Of a stretch of DNA of 64,000 bases, positions 8,317-18,218 are shown in pieces. A program made the translations under genes and the position numbers. The notes below the pieces were generated by a model. The model did no database searches, had not been told where the DNA came from, and was given only the letters and a program-made list of their open reading frames with translations. Numbering within the stretch: the stretch's first letter is position 1; every line of letters begins with the position of its first letter. Origin of the DNA: Pseudoalteromonas sp. 0303 (GTDB taxonomy: Bacteria > Pseudomonadota > Gammaproteobacteria > Enterobacterales > Alteromonadaceae); NCBI RefSeq assembly GCF_013349995.1, contig NZ_JABVXF010000007.1:96481-160480 (forward strand), given 5' to 3'.

Positions 8317-10361
8317 ATTTTATTACGAATTAGGTCGCGAACAATAAAGCGGGCGGGGTGAATAGCCTGACTCACACGTTCGCTAAATGGCCTTGGTTCA
8401 TTGTTTAAACAAGCAATTAAATGTTCAGCACATAAAGGGGCACTGCACAGGCCTCTTGCACCAAAGCCTGTGAGTACATGCAAGCCTTGCTGAGGTTTCG
8501 TTAACGTTTGGTACTGATAACGCTTACCTAAGCGTAGATTAGCAAACGCGCTTACATAATCACTTTGTTCAGCCCATTCACCTGCCATAGGTAGATGGTC
8601 GATAAAGGTGCACCTTACAGCTGCTTTTGCCGCTGTTATCTCACCTAAGGTCGTTGCAAACTCGCTGTTTGTGTAAAAACTTAATAGTTGTTCGCGATTG
8701 GTGTGGTTGTCTTGCTCTTTAACTTCACGGCTTTTTGAGTTTTTTTCAAAAGTCGCGCCCATGCAATGATGGCCCTGATATTCAGGAGTAAAATAGCCCT
8801 TATGGCAAAGCACGGTCTTTAGGCGTTTTGACTGCTCGCTTGCTTGCACATGCGAGACTTGGCCGCGCACACCAACAATAGGTAGCGCTTGAGTTTGGCT
8901 AAACTGGTCACTGTGTTCACCTGCACAATTAATCACATCGCTAAATGGCCCGAAAGTTTGCTCTTTGCTGTGTAGTAACCAGCCATCAGCGGTTTTTTCG
9001 AGCTTTTCAATATGGCAATTAAAGTGACTGTCCATTTTATTATTGGTAGTGGCAGTTAACGAATTTGCCGCATTAAATAGTGCTGTAACCAGGGCTGGTG
9101 GATTTACCCAGCCGCCTTTTGCAAAGAATACACCTGAGTAGCCTGTTTCTACACCGGCAATTTCGTCACCTTCTTCGGCGCTTACATTACGCATTAATTC
9201 AACTGGCCAAAGTTCTTTATCGGCAAGGTTTTGATGTTTATCAGCTAGGCCTTGTTTAACCGCGTGCTGTAATACACCACACCACTGGTGAGGGTAGTCA
9301 AAACCATCATCAAGTAATTGTTGGTACAGACGCATCGCATATAAAAAACTATGGGCGAACATTTCACTGTGTGGTGAATTTTTCGCTTGTAAATGCGGAT
9401 ACACAGCCCCTTGTACATTGTGAGAAGCGCCCATGGCAAGCGCTTCGTCTTGGCAAAAAAGCGTGGCTTTTAGGCCTCTTTTTGCCAGTGAATACAGTAC
9501 ACTGCTACTGGCAATACCACCGCCAATAACAGCCACATTACTCAGTTCACTTTGCTGATGAGTAAAATAGGCAGGCCCTGATTGTTGAGCATTAGGCTCA
9601 GTGAGCTCGCCAATCAGCATTTCGCGTTTTTTACCATAGCCTTTTGCTTTACTCATGCTGAAGCCTGCTTCGATTAGCCCTCTTCTTACAAAGCCTGCGG
9701 CAGTGAAAGTGGCGAGTGTGGCATTTGCTCTTGAGATAGCACGCATCTTGTTGAACAAACTCTGTTGCCACATATCTGGGTTTTTACTTGGTGCAAAGCC
9801 GTCTAAATACCACGCATCAACAACCCCTTCGCTTGGGTAGCTCATGGCGTCAATGCTGTCTTGCACGTCACCAAAGTAAAGGTCGAGTATTAGTTTGCCG
9901 CCTGCAAATTCAAGGCGATGACAGCCGGCCAAATTAATTGGGTATTGAGTAATTAGTTGCTCACTATACTTGCTTAAACTAGGCCAGGCTTTGAGTGCTT
10001 GAGCAAGGTCATCACGCTTAATAGGAAATTTTTCAAAAGAGATAAAGTGCAAGCGGGTAACACTTTTTTTACCACTATGGTCGGGTTGATTTTGAACTTC
10101 TTGCTCTGCATGCTGCCTATCAATGTGAGCAGCAAAGTGCTGCCATGTATTTAAAAAGTTAAGCCCGGTACCAAAGCCTGTTTCAGCAATTGCAAAGTGG
10201 TCACGGTCATGATTTTGTAATCGTTGCGGGATATGGTTTTGTTGATAAAACACATAATGTGATTCGGCTAAGCCATCGTCATTAGAGAAATAAACATCGT
10301 CAAACTGATCGGCGACAGGGGTACCAAGGTGATTAAAATGAATATGTGCGTTTTTGATCAT
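8313..10361 (-). CDS. mnmC: tRNA 5-methylaminomethyl-2-thiouridine biosynthesis bifunctional protein MnmC
   Basis: The 682-residue bifunctional enzyme finishes the wobble-uridine modification mnm5s2U34. The N-terminal part is the SAM-dependent methyltransferase (ETGFGTGLNFL about residue 60, and YLDGFAPSKNPDMW). The C-terminal part is the FAD-dependent oxidase that converts cmnm5U to nm5U (dinucleotide motif VAVIGGGIASSS about residue 275, and a C-terminal GFGARGLCSAPL segment). Length and domain order match the E. coli protein. It is a single gene divergent from fabB, as in several gammaproteobacteria. Its tRNA substrates include the two tRNA-Gln(TTG) encoded at 45.2-45.6 kb in this window. 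Confidence 0.96.
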   Translation of the reverse strand: MIKNAHIHFNHLGTPVADQFDDVYFSNDDGLAESHYVFYQQNHIPQRLQNHDRDHFAIAETGFGTGLNFLNTWQHFAAHIDRQHAEQEVQNQPDHSGKKSVTRLHFISFEKFPIKRDDLAQALKAWPSLSKYSEQLITQYPINLAGCHRLEFAGGKLILDLYFGDVQDSIDAMSYPSEGVVDAWYLDGFAPSKNPDMWQQSLFNKMRAISRANATLATFTAAGFVRRGLIEAGFSMSKAKGYGKKREMLIGELTEPNAQQSGPAYFTHQQSELSNVAVIGGGIASSSVLYSLAKRGLKATLFCQDEALAMGASHNVQGAVYPHLQAKNSPHSEMFAHSFLYAMRLYQQLLDDGFDYPHQWCGVLQHAVKQGLADKHQNLADKELWPVELMRNVSAEEGDEIAGVETGYSGVFFAKGGWVNPPALVTALFNAANSLTATTNNKMDSHFNCHIEKLEKTADGWLLHSKEQTFGPFSDVINCAGEHSDQFSQTQALPIVGVRGQVSHVQASEQSKRLKTVLCHKGYFTPEYQGHHCMGATFEKNSKSREVKEQDNHTNREQLLSFYTNSEFATTLGEITAAKAAVRCTFIDHLPMAGEWAEQSDYVSAFANLRLGKRYQYQTLTKPQQGLHVLTGFGARGLCSAPLCAEHLIACLNNEPRPFSERVSQAIHPARFIVRDLIRNKI

Positions 10362-10447
10362 GGTTTAACTAATTAACTACAAACTTTTTTCATTATTTTA
10401 CGTGTTTTCTTTGAAATAGTCTGGCGTTATTTATAAGCTAGACATTC

Positions 10448-10465
10448 AGAGTACATGTGTACGCT
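10448..10465. promoter_or_regulatory. FabR-like operator upstream of fabB
   Basis: The sequence AGAGTACATGTGTACGCT is an 18-bp imperfect palindrome (one mismatch per arm besides the centre) placed 75 bp before the fabB ATG. It closely resembles the AGCGTACA..TGTACGCT-type site bound by FabR, the TetR-family repressor of fabA and fabB in gammaproteobacteria. AT-rich -10-like sequence (TATAAG at 10432) lies just upstream, so the site would overlap the transcription start. The consensus is recalled, not searched, and no fabR gene is in the window. Confidence 0.55.
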
Positions 10466-10540
10466 AGAAAGCTGACCACTTCGAGAGTAATTTCAGCGTA
10501 AAATAGAACACAATTTAGTATAGAGCTAAGGTAATTACCC

Positions 10541-11755
10541 ATGAGAAGAGCCGTTATTACGGGCATCGGTGTTGTTTCAAGCATCGGTAACAACAAAGAA
10601 GAAGTATTAGAATCATTAAAACAAGGCCGTAGTGGTATCGCGTTCAACCAAGAGTTTGCTGACTACAACCTACGTAGTAACGTATCTGGCAAAATCGATA
10701 TTGATGTTAAAGAGTTTGTTGATCGTAAAGCAATGCGCTTTATGGGCGATGCAGCGGCATACGCTTATATCTCTATGGCACAAGCGATTGAAGATGCAGG
10801 CCTTAGTGAAGATCAAGTTTCAAACGAGCGCACTGGTTTATTAGTGGGTTCAGGTGGTGGTTCATCTAAGTGGCAAGTTGAAGCCGCTGACATTTTACGT
10901 GAAAAAGGCGTAAAACGTGTTGGTCCTTACATGGTACCACGTACTATGGCGAGTACGACTTCGGCGTGTCTTGCAACACCATTCAAAATCAAAGGTGTTA
11001 ACTACTCGCTAAGTTCAGCTTGTGCAACATCTGCACACTGTATCGGTCATGCGGTTGAGCAAATTCAACTAGGTAAGCAAGACGTCATCTTTGCAGGTGG
11101 TGGTGAAGAGCTTCACTGGACACTCGCAATGGAATTCGATGCAATGGGTGCATTGTCTACTAAGTACAATGAAACACCAGAGAAAGCATCACGTACATAC
11201 GATGCAAACCGTGACGGTTTTGTTATCTCTGGCGGTGGCGGTATCGTTGTTGTTGAAGAACTTGAGCATGCACTTGCTCGTGGCGCGCACATTTATGCAG
11301 AAATCACTGGTTACGGTGCAACGTCTGACGGCTACGACATGGTAGCTCCATCAGGTGAAGGCGCTGTACGTTGTATGAAGCAAGCAATGCAAGATCTTGA
11401 AGGCGGTATTGATTACTTAAATACTCACGGTACTTCAACACCTGTTGGTGATGTGAAAGAGCTTGGCGCTATTCAAGAAGTATTTGGTGGTAACTCACCA
11501 ATGATCAGTGCAACCAAAGCGATGACAGGTCACGCTTTAGGTGCAGCAGGCGTTCATGAAGCAATTTTCTCGCTATTAATGCTTGAGCATAACTTTGTTG
11601 CTCCATCTATCAACATTGATGAACTAGATGAGCAAGCTGAAGGTCTAAATATTGTAACTGAGCGTAAAGACGTTGAACTAAATACAGTTATGTCTAACAG
11701 CTTCGGTTTCGGTGGCACTAACGCCACATTAGTAATGAGCAAATATAAAGGTTAA
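10541..11755 (+). CDS. fabB: 3-oxoacyl-ACP synthase I (beta-ketoacyl-ACP synthase)
   Basis: The 404-residue condensing enzyme elongates acyl-ACP with malonyl-ACP and is needed for unsaturated fatty acid synthesis. The catalytic triad is visible: Cys161 in [10 protein letters not shown], His296 in [11 protein letters not shown] and His331 in GHALGAAG, with Lys326 in SATKAMTG. N-terminal [18 protein letters not shown] and C-terminal [16 protein letters not shown] match FabB closely. A TAAGGT ribosome site precedes the ATG. No fabA is adjacent. Codon use is clearly that of a highly expressed gene. Regulation is probably by the FabR-like palindrome upstream. A strong terminator follows. Confidence 0.97.
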   Translation: MRRAVITGIGVVSSIGNNKEEVLESLKQGRSGIAFNQEFADYNLRSNVSGKIDIDVKEFVDRKAMRFMGDAAAYAYISMAQAIEDAGLSEDQVSNERTGLLVGSGGGSSKWQVEAADILREKGVKRVGPYMVPRTMASTTSACLATPFKIKGVNYSLSSACATSAHCIGHAVEQIQLGKQDVIFAGGGEELHWTLAMEFDAMGALSTKYNETPEKASRTYDANRDGFVISGGGGIVVVEELEHALARGAHIYAEITGYGATSDGYDMVAPSGEGAVRCMKQAMQDLEGGIDYLNTHGTSTPVGDVKELGAIQEVFGGNSPMISATKAMTGHALGAAGVHEAIFSLLMLEHNFVAPSINIDELDEQAEGLNIVTERKDVELNTVMSNSFGFGGTNATLVMSKYKG

Positions 11756-11773
11756 ACCTCTCCAGTATTTGCT

Positions 11774-11801
11774 TAAAGCCGAGCAATAGCTCGGCTTTTT
11801 C
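11774..11801 (+). terminator. Rho-independent terminator of fabB
   Basis: Arms AAAGCCGAGC and GCTCGGCTTT with a short AATA loop are followed by a T-run, 20 bp after the fabB stop. This separates fabB from pdxB. Confidence 0.85.
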
Positions 11802-11887
11802 ATTTGTTATAAAGTCTTAGTTGTTACCTATCCGAATACTGATAAATTCGCTACAATAGCGCCACTTTCTGCCTCTCGGACACACAA

Positions 11888-13009
11888 ATGAAAATTCTTG
11901 CAGATCAAAATATGCCATTGGTTGAGCAGTACTTTGCCGATTTTGGTGATGTTGAGCGATTTGATGGCCGTAATCTCCAACCCGAGCAGCTAGTCGGGGT
12001 CGATATCTTGTTAACCCGCTCTGTTACCAATGTAGATAAAGCCTTACTCACTCAAGCAGATAAATTAAAATTTGTGGGCACAGCAACCATAGGTGTTGAT
12101 CATATTGATACCGAGTTACTTGCTGAGCGAAATATCGCATTTAGCAGCGCACCAGGTTGTAATGCCGTGGCGGTTGCTGAATATGTTATTAGCTGTTTGT
12201 ATGGCTTGAGCCAAGAAAATGCCAGTTCATTACAAGGTAAAACCATCGGCATAGTGGGTGTTGGCAGTATAGGTAGCTGTTTACGTGATAAGCTTAGCCT
12301 GCTTGGTATGAATGTATTGTTATGTGATCCACCAAAACATGAAGCCGGTGAGCTTGCAGAGCATATTGAGTTAGACACATTACTAGCCCAAGCCGATATT
12401 GTGACTTTTCATGTGCCATTGGTTAAACAAGGTCCGCATAAAACCTTGCACATGCTAGACGAAACACGCTTAAAAGCACTTAAGCCGAGTATGACGATTA
12501 TCAATGCAAGCCGTGGTGATGTGATTGATAACCTAGCATTGCTAGCATTGTTTGAGCAAGGCGCAAAATTAGATTGTGTGCTTGATGTTTGGGAAAACGA
12601 ACCCAATATACTGACACCTCTGCTTGATTATGTACGTTATGCCAGTGTGCATATTGCAGGGCATACACTTGAAGGCAAAGCCCGCGGTACACAAATGCTG
12701 TATCAGCAAGTATGTGAGCTTGAAGGCATCGCAGCGCTTAAGTCTCTGGGCGATTTTTTGCCAGAACCAATTAGCCACTCTGTCACGCTAGGTGAAACCT
12801 TTAACCTGGATGATATAGGTCGCTTAGTGCACTTAATTTATGATGTGCGTCGCGACGATGGCATTTTACGAAGTAAATTAGCAAGCGAAGGCTTTGATAG
12901 TTTACGTAAGAATTACCCGCCACGACGAGAGTTTAGTACTTTGTCGGTGGCTGCCAACAGTGCATGTGAAGGCGCATTAGCTGCACTGGGATTTAGAATT
13001 AACGAATAA
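11888..13009 (+). CDS. pdxB: Erythronate-4-phosphate dehydrogenase
   Basis: This 373-residue D-2-hydroxyacid dehydrogenase carries out the second step of the DXP-dependent pyridoxal-phosphate pathway: oxidation of 4-phosphoerythronate to 2-oxo-3-hydroxy-4-phosphobutanoate. The NAD motif GIVGVGSIGSCL falls at about 121-132. Catalytic residues can be placed at Arg209 (NASRGDVID), Glu238 (DVWENEP) and His255 (VHIAGHTLEGKARG). The C-terminal region has the PdxB-specific dimerisation domain (YPPRREFS). It is followed 32 bp downstream by asd, the order found in many gammaproteobacteria (pdxB-asd/usg-fimV-truA). Confidence 0.96.
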   Translation: MKILADQNMPLVEQYFADFGDVERFDGRNLQPEQLVGVDILLTRSVTNVDKALLTQADKLKFVGTATIGVDHIDTELLAERNIAFSSAPGCNAVAVAEYVISCLYGLSQENASSLQGKTIGIVGVGSIGSCLRDKLSLLGMNVLLCDPPKHEAGELAEHIELDTLLAQADIVTFHVPLVKQGPHKTLHMLDETRLKALKPSMTIINASRGDVIDNLALLALFEQGAKLDCVLDVWENEPNILTPLLDYVRYASVHIAGHTLEGKARGTQMLYQQVCELEGIAALKSLGDFLPEPISHSVTLGETFNLDDIGRLVHLIYDVRRDDGILRSKLASEGFDSLRKNYPPRREFSTLSVAANSACEGALAALGFRINE

Positions 13010-13041
13010 AGCCATTTGCTTTATTCAAAAGAGGAAAACAC

Positions 13042-14058
13042 ATGTCGCAAAAATTTAATGTAGCCGTATTAGGTGCCACAGGTTTAGTGGGTCGTCAGAT
13101 TATCGAAACTTTAGAAGATCGTAAGTTTCCGGTAGACCAATTATTTTTACTCGCAAGCAGCCGTAGTGCTGGTGAAGAAATTCAATTTCGCGGTGAGAGC
13201 ATTGAAGTAATCGATGTTGAAGAGTTTGATTTTAGCCAAGCTCACATTGGTTTATTTTCAGCAGGCGGCAGTGTCTCTGAAAAATACGCACCGATTGCGG
13301 CGGACGCAGGCTGTGTGGTAATTGATAATACCTCACACTTTCGTAATGACTACGATGTGCCACTAATTATTCCTGAAGTGAATGCATCAAGCTTAGCGGA
13401 TTTCAGAAACCGCAACATCATTGCAAACCCTAACTGCTCAACGATTCAAATGCTGGTGGCATTAAAGCCAATTTATGATACTTATGGCATTGACCGCATT
13501 AACGTATCAACTTATCAAGCTGTATCAGGGGCGGGCAAAGAAGCCGTTGATGAACTAGCTAAGCAAACAGCAAACTTAATGAATGCGCGTCCGATGGATA
13601 ATGCCGTTTTCCCTAAACAAATCGCTTTTAATGTGATCCCACAAATCGACAGCTTTGAAGATAACGGTTATACCCGCGAAGAAATGAAAATGGTCAACGA
13701 AACACAAAAAATCTTAGGTGATAACAGTGTTGTGGTTAACCCTACTTGTGTTCGTGTTCCCGTGTTCTTTGGTCACAGTGAAGCGATTAATATTGAAACG
13801 CGTATGCCAGTAGATATCGAACATGTGAAGCAGCTATTAAACGATGCACCTGGTGTAGAGTTTATTGAAGACTTAGCCGATTACCCAACAGCAGTATCAG
13901 ACGCAAGTGGTAACGATACTGTATACGTAGGTCGTTTACGTGCTGATATTTCGCACCCACATGGTTTAAACATGTGGGTTGTTAGCGATAATACGCGCAA
14001 AGGTGCGGCAACAAATAGTGTGCAGATTGCTGAAGAGCTAATCGCAAATTATTTATAA
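13042..14058 (+). CDS. asd: Aspartate-semialdehyde dehydrogenase
   Basis: The 338-residue enzyme reduces aspartyl-4-phosphate to aspartate semialdehyde, the branch point to lysine, diaminopimelate, threonine and methionine. The NADP motif GATGLVGRQI is at 11-20. The nucleophile is Cys132 in NPNCSTIQM. The substrate-binding PTCVRVPVFFGHSE segment is complete. E. coli carries the paralogue usg at this locus, but the intact active site here argues for a working Asd. AAGAGGAAAA supplies the ribosome site. It probably shares a transcript with pdxB and ends in a strong terminator. Confidence 0.95.
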   Translation: MSQKFNVAVLGATGLVGRQIIETLEDRKFPVDQLFLLASSRSAGEEIQFRGESIEVIDVEEFDFSQAHIGLFSAGGSVSEKYAPIAADAGCVVIDNTSHFRNDYDVPLIIPEVNASSLADFRNRNIIANPNCSTIQMLVALKPIYDTYGIDRINVSTYQAVSGAGKEAVDELAKQTANLMNARPMDNAVFPKQIAFNVIPQIDSFEDNGYTREEMKMVNETQKILGDNSVVVNPTCVRVPVFFGHSEAINIETRMPVDIEHVKQLLNDAPGVEFIEDLADYPTAVSDASGNDTVYVGRLRADISHPHGLNMWVVSDNTRKGAATNSVQIAEELIANYL

Positions 14059-14088
14059 ATCTGATGATTTAGGCTGAGCTAAATTTAA

Positions 14089-14116
14089 GAAAAGCGGCAA
14101 TTTGCCGCTTTTTTTG
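14089..14116 (+). terminator. Rho-independent terminator of pdxB-asd
   Basis: AAAAGCGGCAA and TTGCCGCTTTT arms with a run of seven T's lie 30 bp after the asd stop. Confidence 0.88.
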
Positions 14117-14227
14117 TGAATTCACTGCCAAATTATTGCCGCATACGCTGTAAAAGCGTATAAACTTAACGATAACAATAAAAAAGCCTCTCAGCCGCTA
14201 TTATTTAAGCTATTTACTATTAAGGTG

Positions 14228-14347
14228 TTGCAATAGATATTGCAAGGCAACTAAGTTATAGTTTGCAGCTGGAATAGAGCTTGCAAGAAAACATAATTAA
14301 GAATCAATTCTGCAAGAATTACTTGATGTTTAAGCAACCAAGGTTGC
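14228..14347 (+). promoter_or_regulatory. Palindrome-rich leader upstream of fimV
   Basis: The 260-bp gap before fimV has an exact-armed palindrome, TTGCAATAGATATTGCAA, at 14228-14245. A second, GCAACCAAGGTTGC, is at 14334-14347. Further TTGCA/TGCAA motifs occur between them. The bases between 14118 and 14227 show nothing recognisable. The pattern could be operator sites or RNA hairpins in the fimV leader; no known regulator is recognised. Confidence 0.4.
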
Positions 14348-14378
14348 TGCGTTAACATTTAAAACATAAAGGATCAGC

Positions 14379-17300
14379 ATGCGCGGTTTAGCAACACTCT
14401 TCATATTAGCGTCTGCATTGGTGGTAACACCGACATACTCTGATGAAGGCACCACACTTAAAGGCCCTAAAGGTGTCGATTACGGTGCGCAGGGGCGCTC
14501 TATTGGTCCAATTAAACCGACCGATACATTATGGCGTATTGCCGCTAAAATTCGCCCTGACAACTCTGTAAGTATTTATCAGGTCATGCAAGCTCTGTAT
14601 GACAAAAACCCATCGTCATTTTTAGACCAAAACCTAAATCATATGCGTGATGGCGCATACCTAAAAATTCCAACCATTGCAGAAATGCGTGCGGTCAACC
14701 CGACATTAGCAAAAGCCCGCTCTGAACAGGATGATGAGCTGTGGGAAAAAAAGAAAAACGGCACGCTGACTACAGCTGAAATTAATGAATCGCAAAAGAA
14801 AGTAACTCAAGCCCGTAAAGTTGATGTAGACGAAGCAAAACAAGAACTTAAGCAAGAAATCAACACCATTAAAACAGAACAGGGCACGCAGCTAGTAGAG
14901 TTACAAAAGCAGTTTAAATCGTCGGTTGAAAATGTTGAAGAAATCTTAGCTGAGAACAACAAGCTCAAAAAGCAACTGAGCGGTATTTCTAAAGAGCTTG
15001 AAACCGTTCGTGATCAACTTGGCCAAGACAGTGAAATTCAAAAGCAACTGAAAGAGTTGATCACTAAACAAAATGAAATCATAGAGCAGCAAAAAGCAAA
15101 AAAGATTGAAGAGGACAGTGGGTTTAGTTTTTCGAGTTTACTGAGCAACCCATTTGTTCTCGGTGCATTAATGTTTATTCCTGCATTACTGATCATTGCA
15201 GCCGTTGTGATGTTTTTGAAAAAACGCAACAGCGCCAATGATGATACAGATGCCAGCGATGACGATGAATTTTTACCACAAAGCCCAAGTTATAATGCTG
15301 ATGATGATTTAGAACCAATTATAGAAACTGATCCGCTAGTTCCTGATCCGGTCGAAGACAATGATGACTTGAGTGTGCGGTTAGATGACGACTTAGACCA
15401 AGACATGCTGCCTGATGATGACATCATTTTTGACGACAGCATCGATGATAGTTTTGATGAAGATGACAGTGTTTTAAATCAAGATGAACTAGAAGGTTTA
15501 TTAACTGATGACATCGAGTTTAATGATGAATCATCAGCTACGGCTGGCGACGATGATGATTTAGATGCATTTTTACAGCAAGATTTCGATCAAACCGATG
15601 ACGATAGTTTAGGTGATGAAATTGACCTAGATAGTGAGCAGTCTCCAGCAGATTCATCGGGTGATATTTTAAGTGCTGATGACATTGATGACCTATTTGA
15701 TACTGATGAAGATGACTCGTTAGATAACGCCAATGATGAAATGGCAGCGCTTAGTGAAGAGCTTGCAGAAGATGACGCTGAAGATGATTTTGACATTGAT
15801 AGCTTAATTGATGAGCAAAACAACACGGATTCTAATCAAGATGTAAACCTAGACGATATTGATGACTTACTCGATGAAAATAATGATGCCTCAACAACTA
15901 ACGTTGAAGCTGAACTCATCGATGAAGATGATTTCGATATCGACAGCTTAATTGATGAAGCGCAAACAGACGAGCCAGCAGCTGAAACTAATGATTCATT
16001 AGAAAACGACCATTTAGATGATGCGCTGGATGTTGATGACATTGACTCGCTATTAGATGAAGTTCAAGAAGAAGCGCCGACCGAAGAACCAAGCGCAGAC
16101 GATTTAATCGACGAAGACGAGCTTGATGATGATTTAGATGTCGATGACATTGATTCATTATTGGATGAAGCGCAGGAAGAGCCAGAACAAGAACCAGTTG
16201 AAGAGCAGCCTGAAGAGCTTGCAGAAGAACTTAGTGCAGACGATTTAATTGATGATGATTTGGATGTCGATGACATTGATTCATTACTCGATGAAGCTCA
16301 GACAGAGTCAGAGCCTGAAGAGCTTGTAGAAGAGCCAATTGAAGAACCTAGTGCAGACGACTTAATTGACGAAGATGAGCTTGATGATGATTTAGATGTC
16401 GATGACATCGACTCATTATTGGATGAAGCGCAGGAAGAGCCAGAACAAGAACCAGTTGAAGAGCTTACCGAAGATCCTATTACGGATGATTTAAGCGATG
16501 AATTTGATACTGATGAAATCGACTCACTACTTGATGAGGTTGATGCAGAGTCAGAAGAACCTGAGTTAACAAATGAAAGTAGCTCAGATATTGATGACAA
16601 TGCTGAGCAAGACGATGAACTCGATGTAGCAGATATTGACTCACTACTTGATGAAGACACTAGTGATGAGCAGGACTCTGACGTTGATGATGAGCTTGAA
16701 GAGCTTATTCAGCAAACAAATGAGCTGAAGCAAGACACTGAAGCGCAGATATCAGATTTAAGTCATGAACAGAGTGACAGTGCAGAGCATGATGAGAACC
16801 TACAAGAGTCGCTAGAAGATTTAGCCGATGCCGATCAAGCGGTTGATGACATGAATGTTGAATCGATTGCATCAGAGTTGGTTGATGATACGGATGATAG
16901 TGACGAAGTTGATATCGATGAAGCGCTTAATCAAGAGTTTAATGAAGATAGCGATGAGCTATTAGATGAAGATGATAGCCTTGACGAGTTTGATGATCCA
17001 TCACTGAAAAGTGTCGATGAGTTATTAAATGAAATTGGTGAAGAAGATGACTATGTCGAAGCACCAGACTGGTCAATAGATGAACCAGAGCAAGACATAG
17101 AAGAAGTTGAAATTGATTTAGGCGATGATCCGCTAGCAGATGAAGACCTAACTGATGAATTTGATTTAACCGCCGACGAAGAGCCATTACAGCAAGATAC
17201 CGTGACTCCTAGCCAAGAGTTGGAAGAGTATCCAGAGCTTGAGCTAGATGAAGCCGGTTTTGAATTGGATGAATCTGATGAAGACACTTCTAGTGAGTTA

Positions 17301-18197
17301 GATGAAGATGCACCATTACAGTTAAGTCAGGCAGAGCAAGACCTTGCTAATTCATTAGCAACGGGTAATGAGCTTGATCAGCTAGACGATGATTTTGATG
17401 ATGAGATCTTGCTTGATAATGAATTTACAGAAGATGATATTCTTGATCCTGAGGACGACTTATCGGATCAATCACAGAGTGAAGGCACAACAGAGTTAAC
17501 GAGCGAAGCGCCAATTGACGATGAGGTGGCTGATAGCCAAGACGAATTAGAAGGTTTCCCTGAATTCGAATTGGACGATATTGAACTTGATGATGCCCTA
17601 GAAGCTGAGCAAACATTAGCTGATATCGAGTCTAATTTAGCTGACGAGGCTGATTTAAGTGAGCTGTCAGACGATGAAATCGATGATGATTTTATGGCTG
17701 ACCTTACTCAAACAGACTTTGATGCACTGTTAAATGAACTAGCAGAGCCAGATGAAGCTGATATTGCTGATGCAACTGAGTTCGATGTTGATTTTAATGC
17801 ACTATTAAATGAAGACTTACAGGGTGAAAGCGAACAGCCAGTTGAACCTGAAGTACAGGCATTAGATGCCGAGGAGCAAACTACTTCAACGGATGAGTTT
17901 GTAGATATCGATTCATTACTTGAACAAAGTGACGATGAAGCACTCGACCACGAACCTTATGATGAGGTTGATATGGATGTAGGGCTGAGTGATTTTAATG
18001 ACTTACTAGCGGGTGATAACCCAACTGATGTTGATGCCGAAAGTGGTGGTTACTCAGCAAAACTGGACTTAGCGCGGGCATATATCGAAATAGACGACTT
18101 TGACTCAGCGCTGCAAGCCGTTGAAGATGTTATTGCCAATGGCCCTGAGGAAGTGCAAGAAGAAGCACAATCACTTAAGGCTAAAATTAGCGAGTAA
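14379..18197 (+). CDS. fimV: FimV/HubP-type polar landmark protein
   Basis: This 1272-residue protein has an N-terminal signal peptide (cleaved near residue 21), a FimV/LysM-like peptidoglycan-binding region (about 45-100: PTDTLWRIAAKI...AYLKIPT), a coiled coil (about 150-240) and one membrane helix (about 259-280, then KKR). A very long acidic cytoplasmic part follows, built on variations of DDLDVDDIDSLLDEAQ. The last 55 residues (GYSAKLDLARAYIEIDDFDSALQAVEDVI) are the conserved FimV C-terminal TPR-like domain. The Pseudomonas homologue supports type IV pili; the Vibrio/Shewanella homologue HubP recruits ParA-like ATPases for chromosome, flagellum and chemotaxis placement. The acidic repeats are the likely partner-docking region. 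truA, usually next, is absent. Confidence 0.93.
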   Translation: MRGLATLFILASALVVTPTYSDEGTTLKGPKGVDYGAQGRSIGPIKPTDTLWRIAAKIRPDNSVSIYQVMQALYDKNPSSFLDQNLNHMRDGAYLKIPTIAEMRAVNPTLAKARSEQDDELWEKKKNGTLTTAEINESQKKVTQARKVDVDEAKQELKQEINTIKTEQGTQLVELQKQFKSSVENVEEILAENNKLKKQLSGISKELETVRDQLGQDSEIQKQLKELITKQNEIIEQQKAKKIEEDSGFSFSSLLSNPFVLGALMFIPALLIIAAVVMFLKKRNSANDDTDASDDDEFLPQSPSYNADDDLEPIIETDPLVPDPVEDNDDLSVRLDDDLDQDMLPDDDIIFDDSIDDSFDEDDSVLNQDELEGLLTDDIEFNDESSATAGDDDDLDAFLQQDFDQTDDDSLGDEIDLDSEQSPADSSGDILSADDIDDLFDTDEDDSLDNANDEMAALSEELAEDDAEDDFDIDSLIDEQNNTDSNQDVNLDDIDDLLDENNDASTTNVEAELIDEDDFDIDSLIDEAQTDEPAAETNDSLENDHLDDALDVDDIDSLLDEVQEEAPTEEPSADDLIDEDELDDDLDVDDIDSLLDEAQEEPEQEPVEEQPEELAEELSADDLIDDDLDVDDIDSLLDEAQTESEPEELVEEPIEEPSADDLIDEDELDDDLDVDDIDSLLDEAQEEPEQEPVEELTEDPITDDLSDEFDTDEIDSLLDEVDAESEEPELTNESSSDIDDNAEQDDELDVADIDSLLDEDTSDEQDSDVDDELEELIQQTNELKQDTEAQISDLSHEQSDSAEHDENLQESLEDLADADQAVDDMNVESIASELVDDTDDSDEVDIDEALNQEFNEDSDELLDEDDSLDEFDDPSLKSVDELLNEIGEEDDYVEAPDWSIDEPEQDIEEVEIDLGDDPLADEDLTDEFDLTADEEPLQQDTVTPSQELEEYPELELDEAGFELDESDEDTSSELDEDAPLQLSQAEQDLANSLATGNELDQLDDDFDDEILLDNEFTEDDILDPEDDLSDQSQSEGTTELTSEAPIDDEVADSQDELEGFPEFELDDIELDDALEAEQTLADIESNLADEADLSELSDDEIDDDFMADLTQTDFDALLNELAEPDEADIADATEFDVDFNALLNEDLQGESEQPVEPEVQALDAEEQTTSTDEFVDIDSLLEQSDDEALDHEPYDEVDMDVGLSDFNDLLAGDNPTDVDAESGGYSAKLDLARAYIEIDDFDSALQAVEDVIANGPEEVQEEAQSLKAKISE
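16095..16464 (+). repeat. Direct repeats inside the fimV acidic region
   Basis: Positions 16095-16206 and 16353-16464 are a near-identical 112-bp direct repeat offset by 258 bp (86 codons). Both encode ADDLIDEDELDDDLDVDDID and the SLLDEAQEEPEQEPVEE that follows. A third, diverged copy (about 16238-16330) lies between them. The few differences are synonymous third-position changes, which indicates recent duplication or gene conversion. Confidence 0.9.
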
Positions 18198-18218
18198 TAA
18201 GTAAAACTCACCAATAAT

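Noticed and set aside
15590..16660. Serine-rich leftward frames inside fimV
   Set aside because: They are complements of the GAT/GAA-rich acidic repeats; low-complexity serine runs with no start signals.
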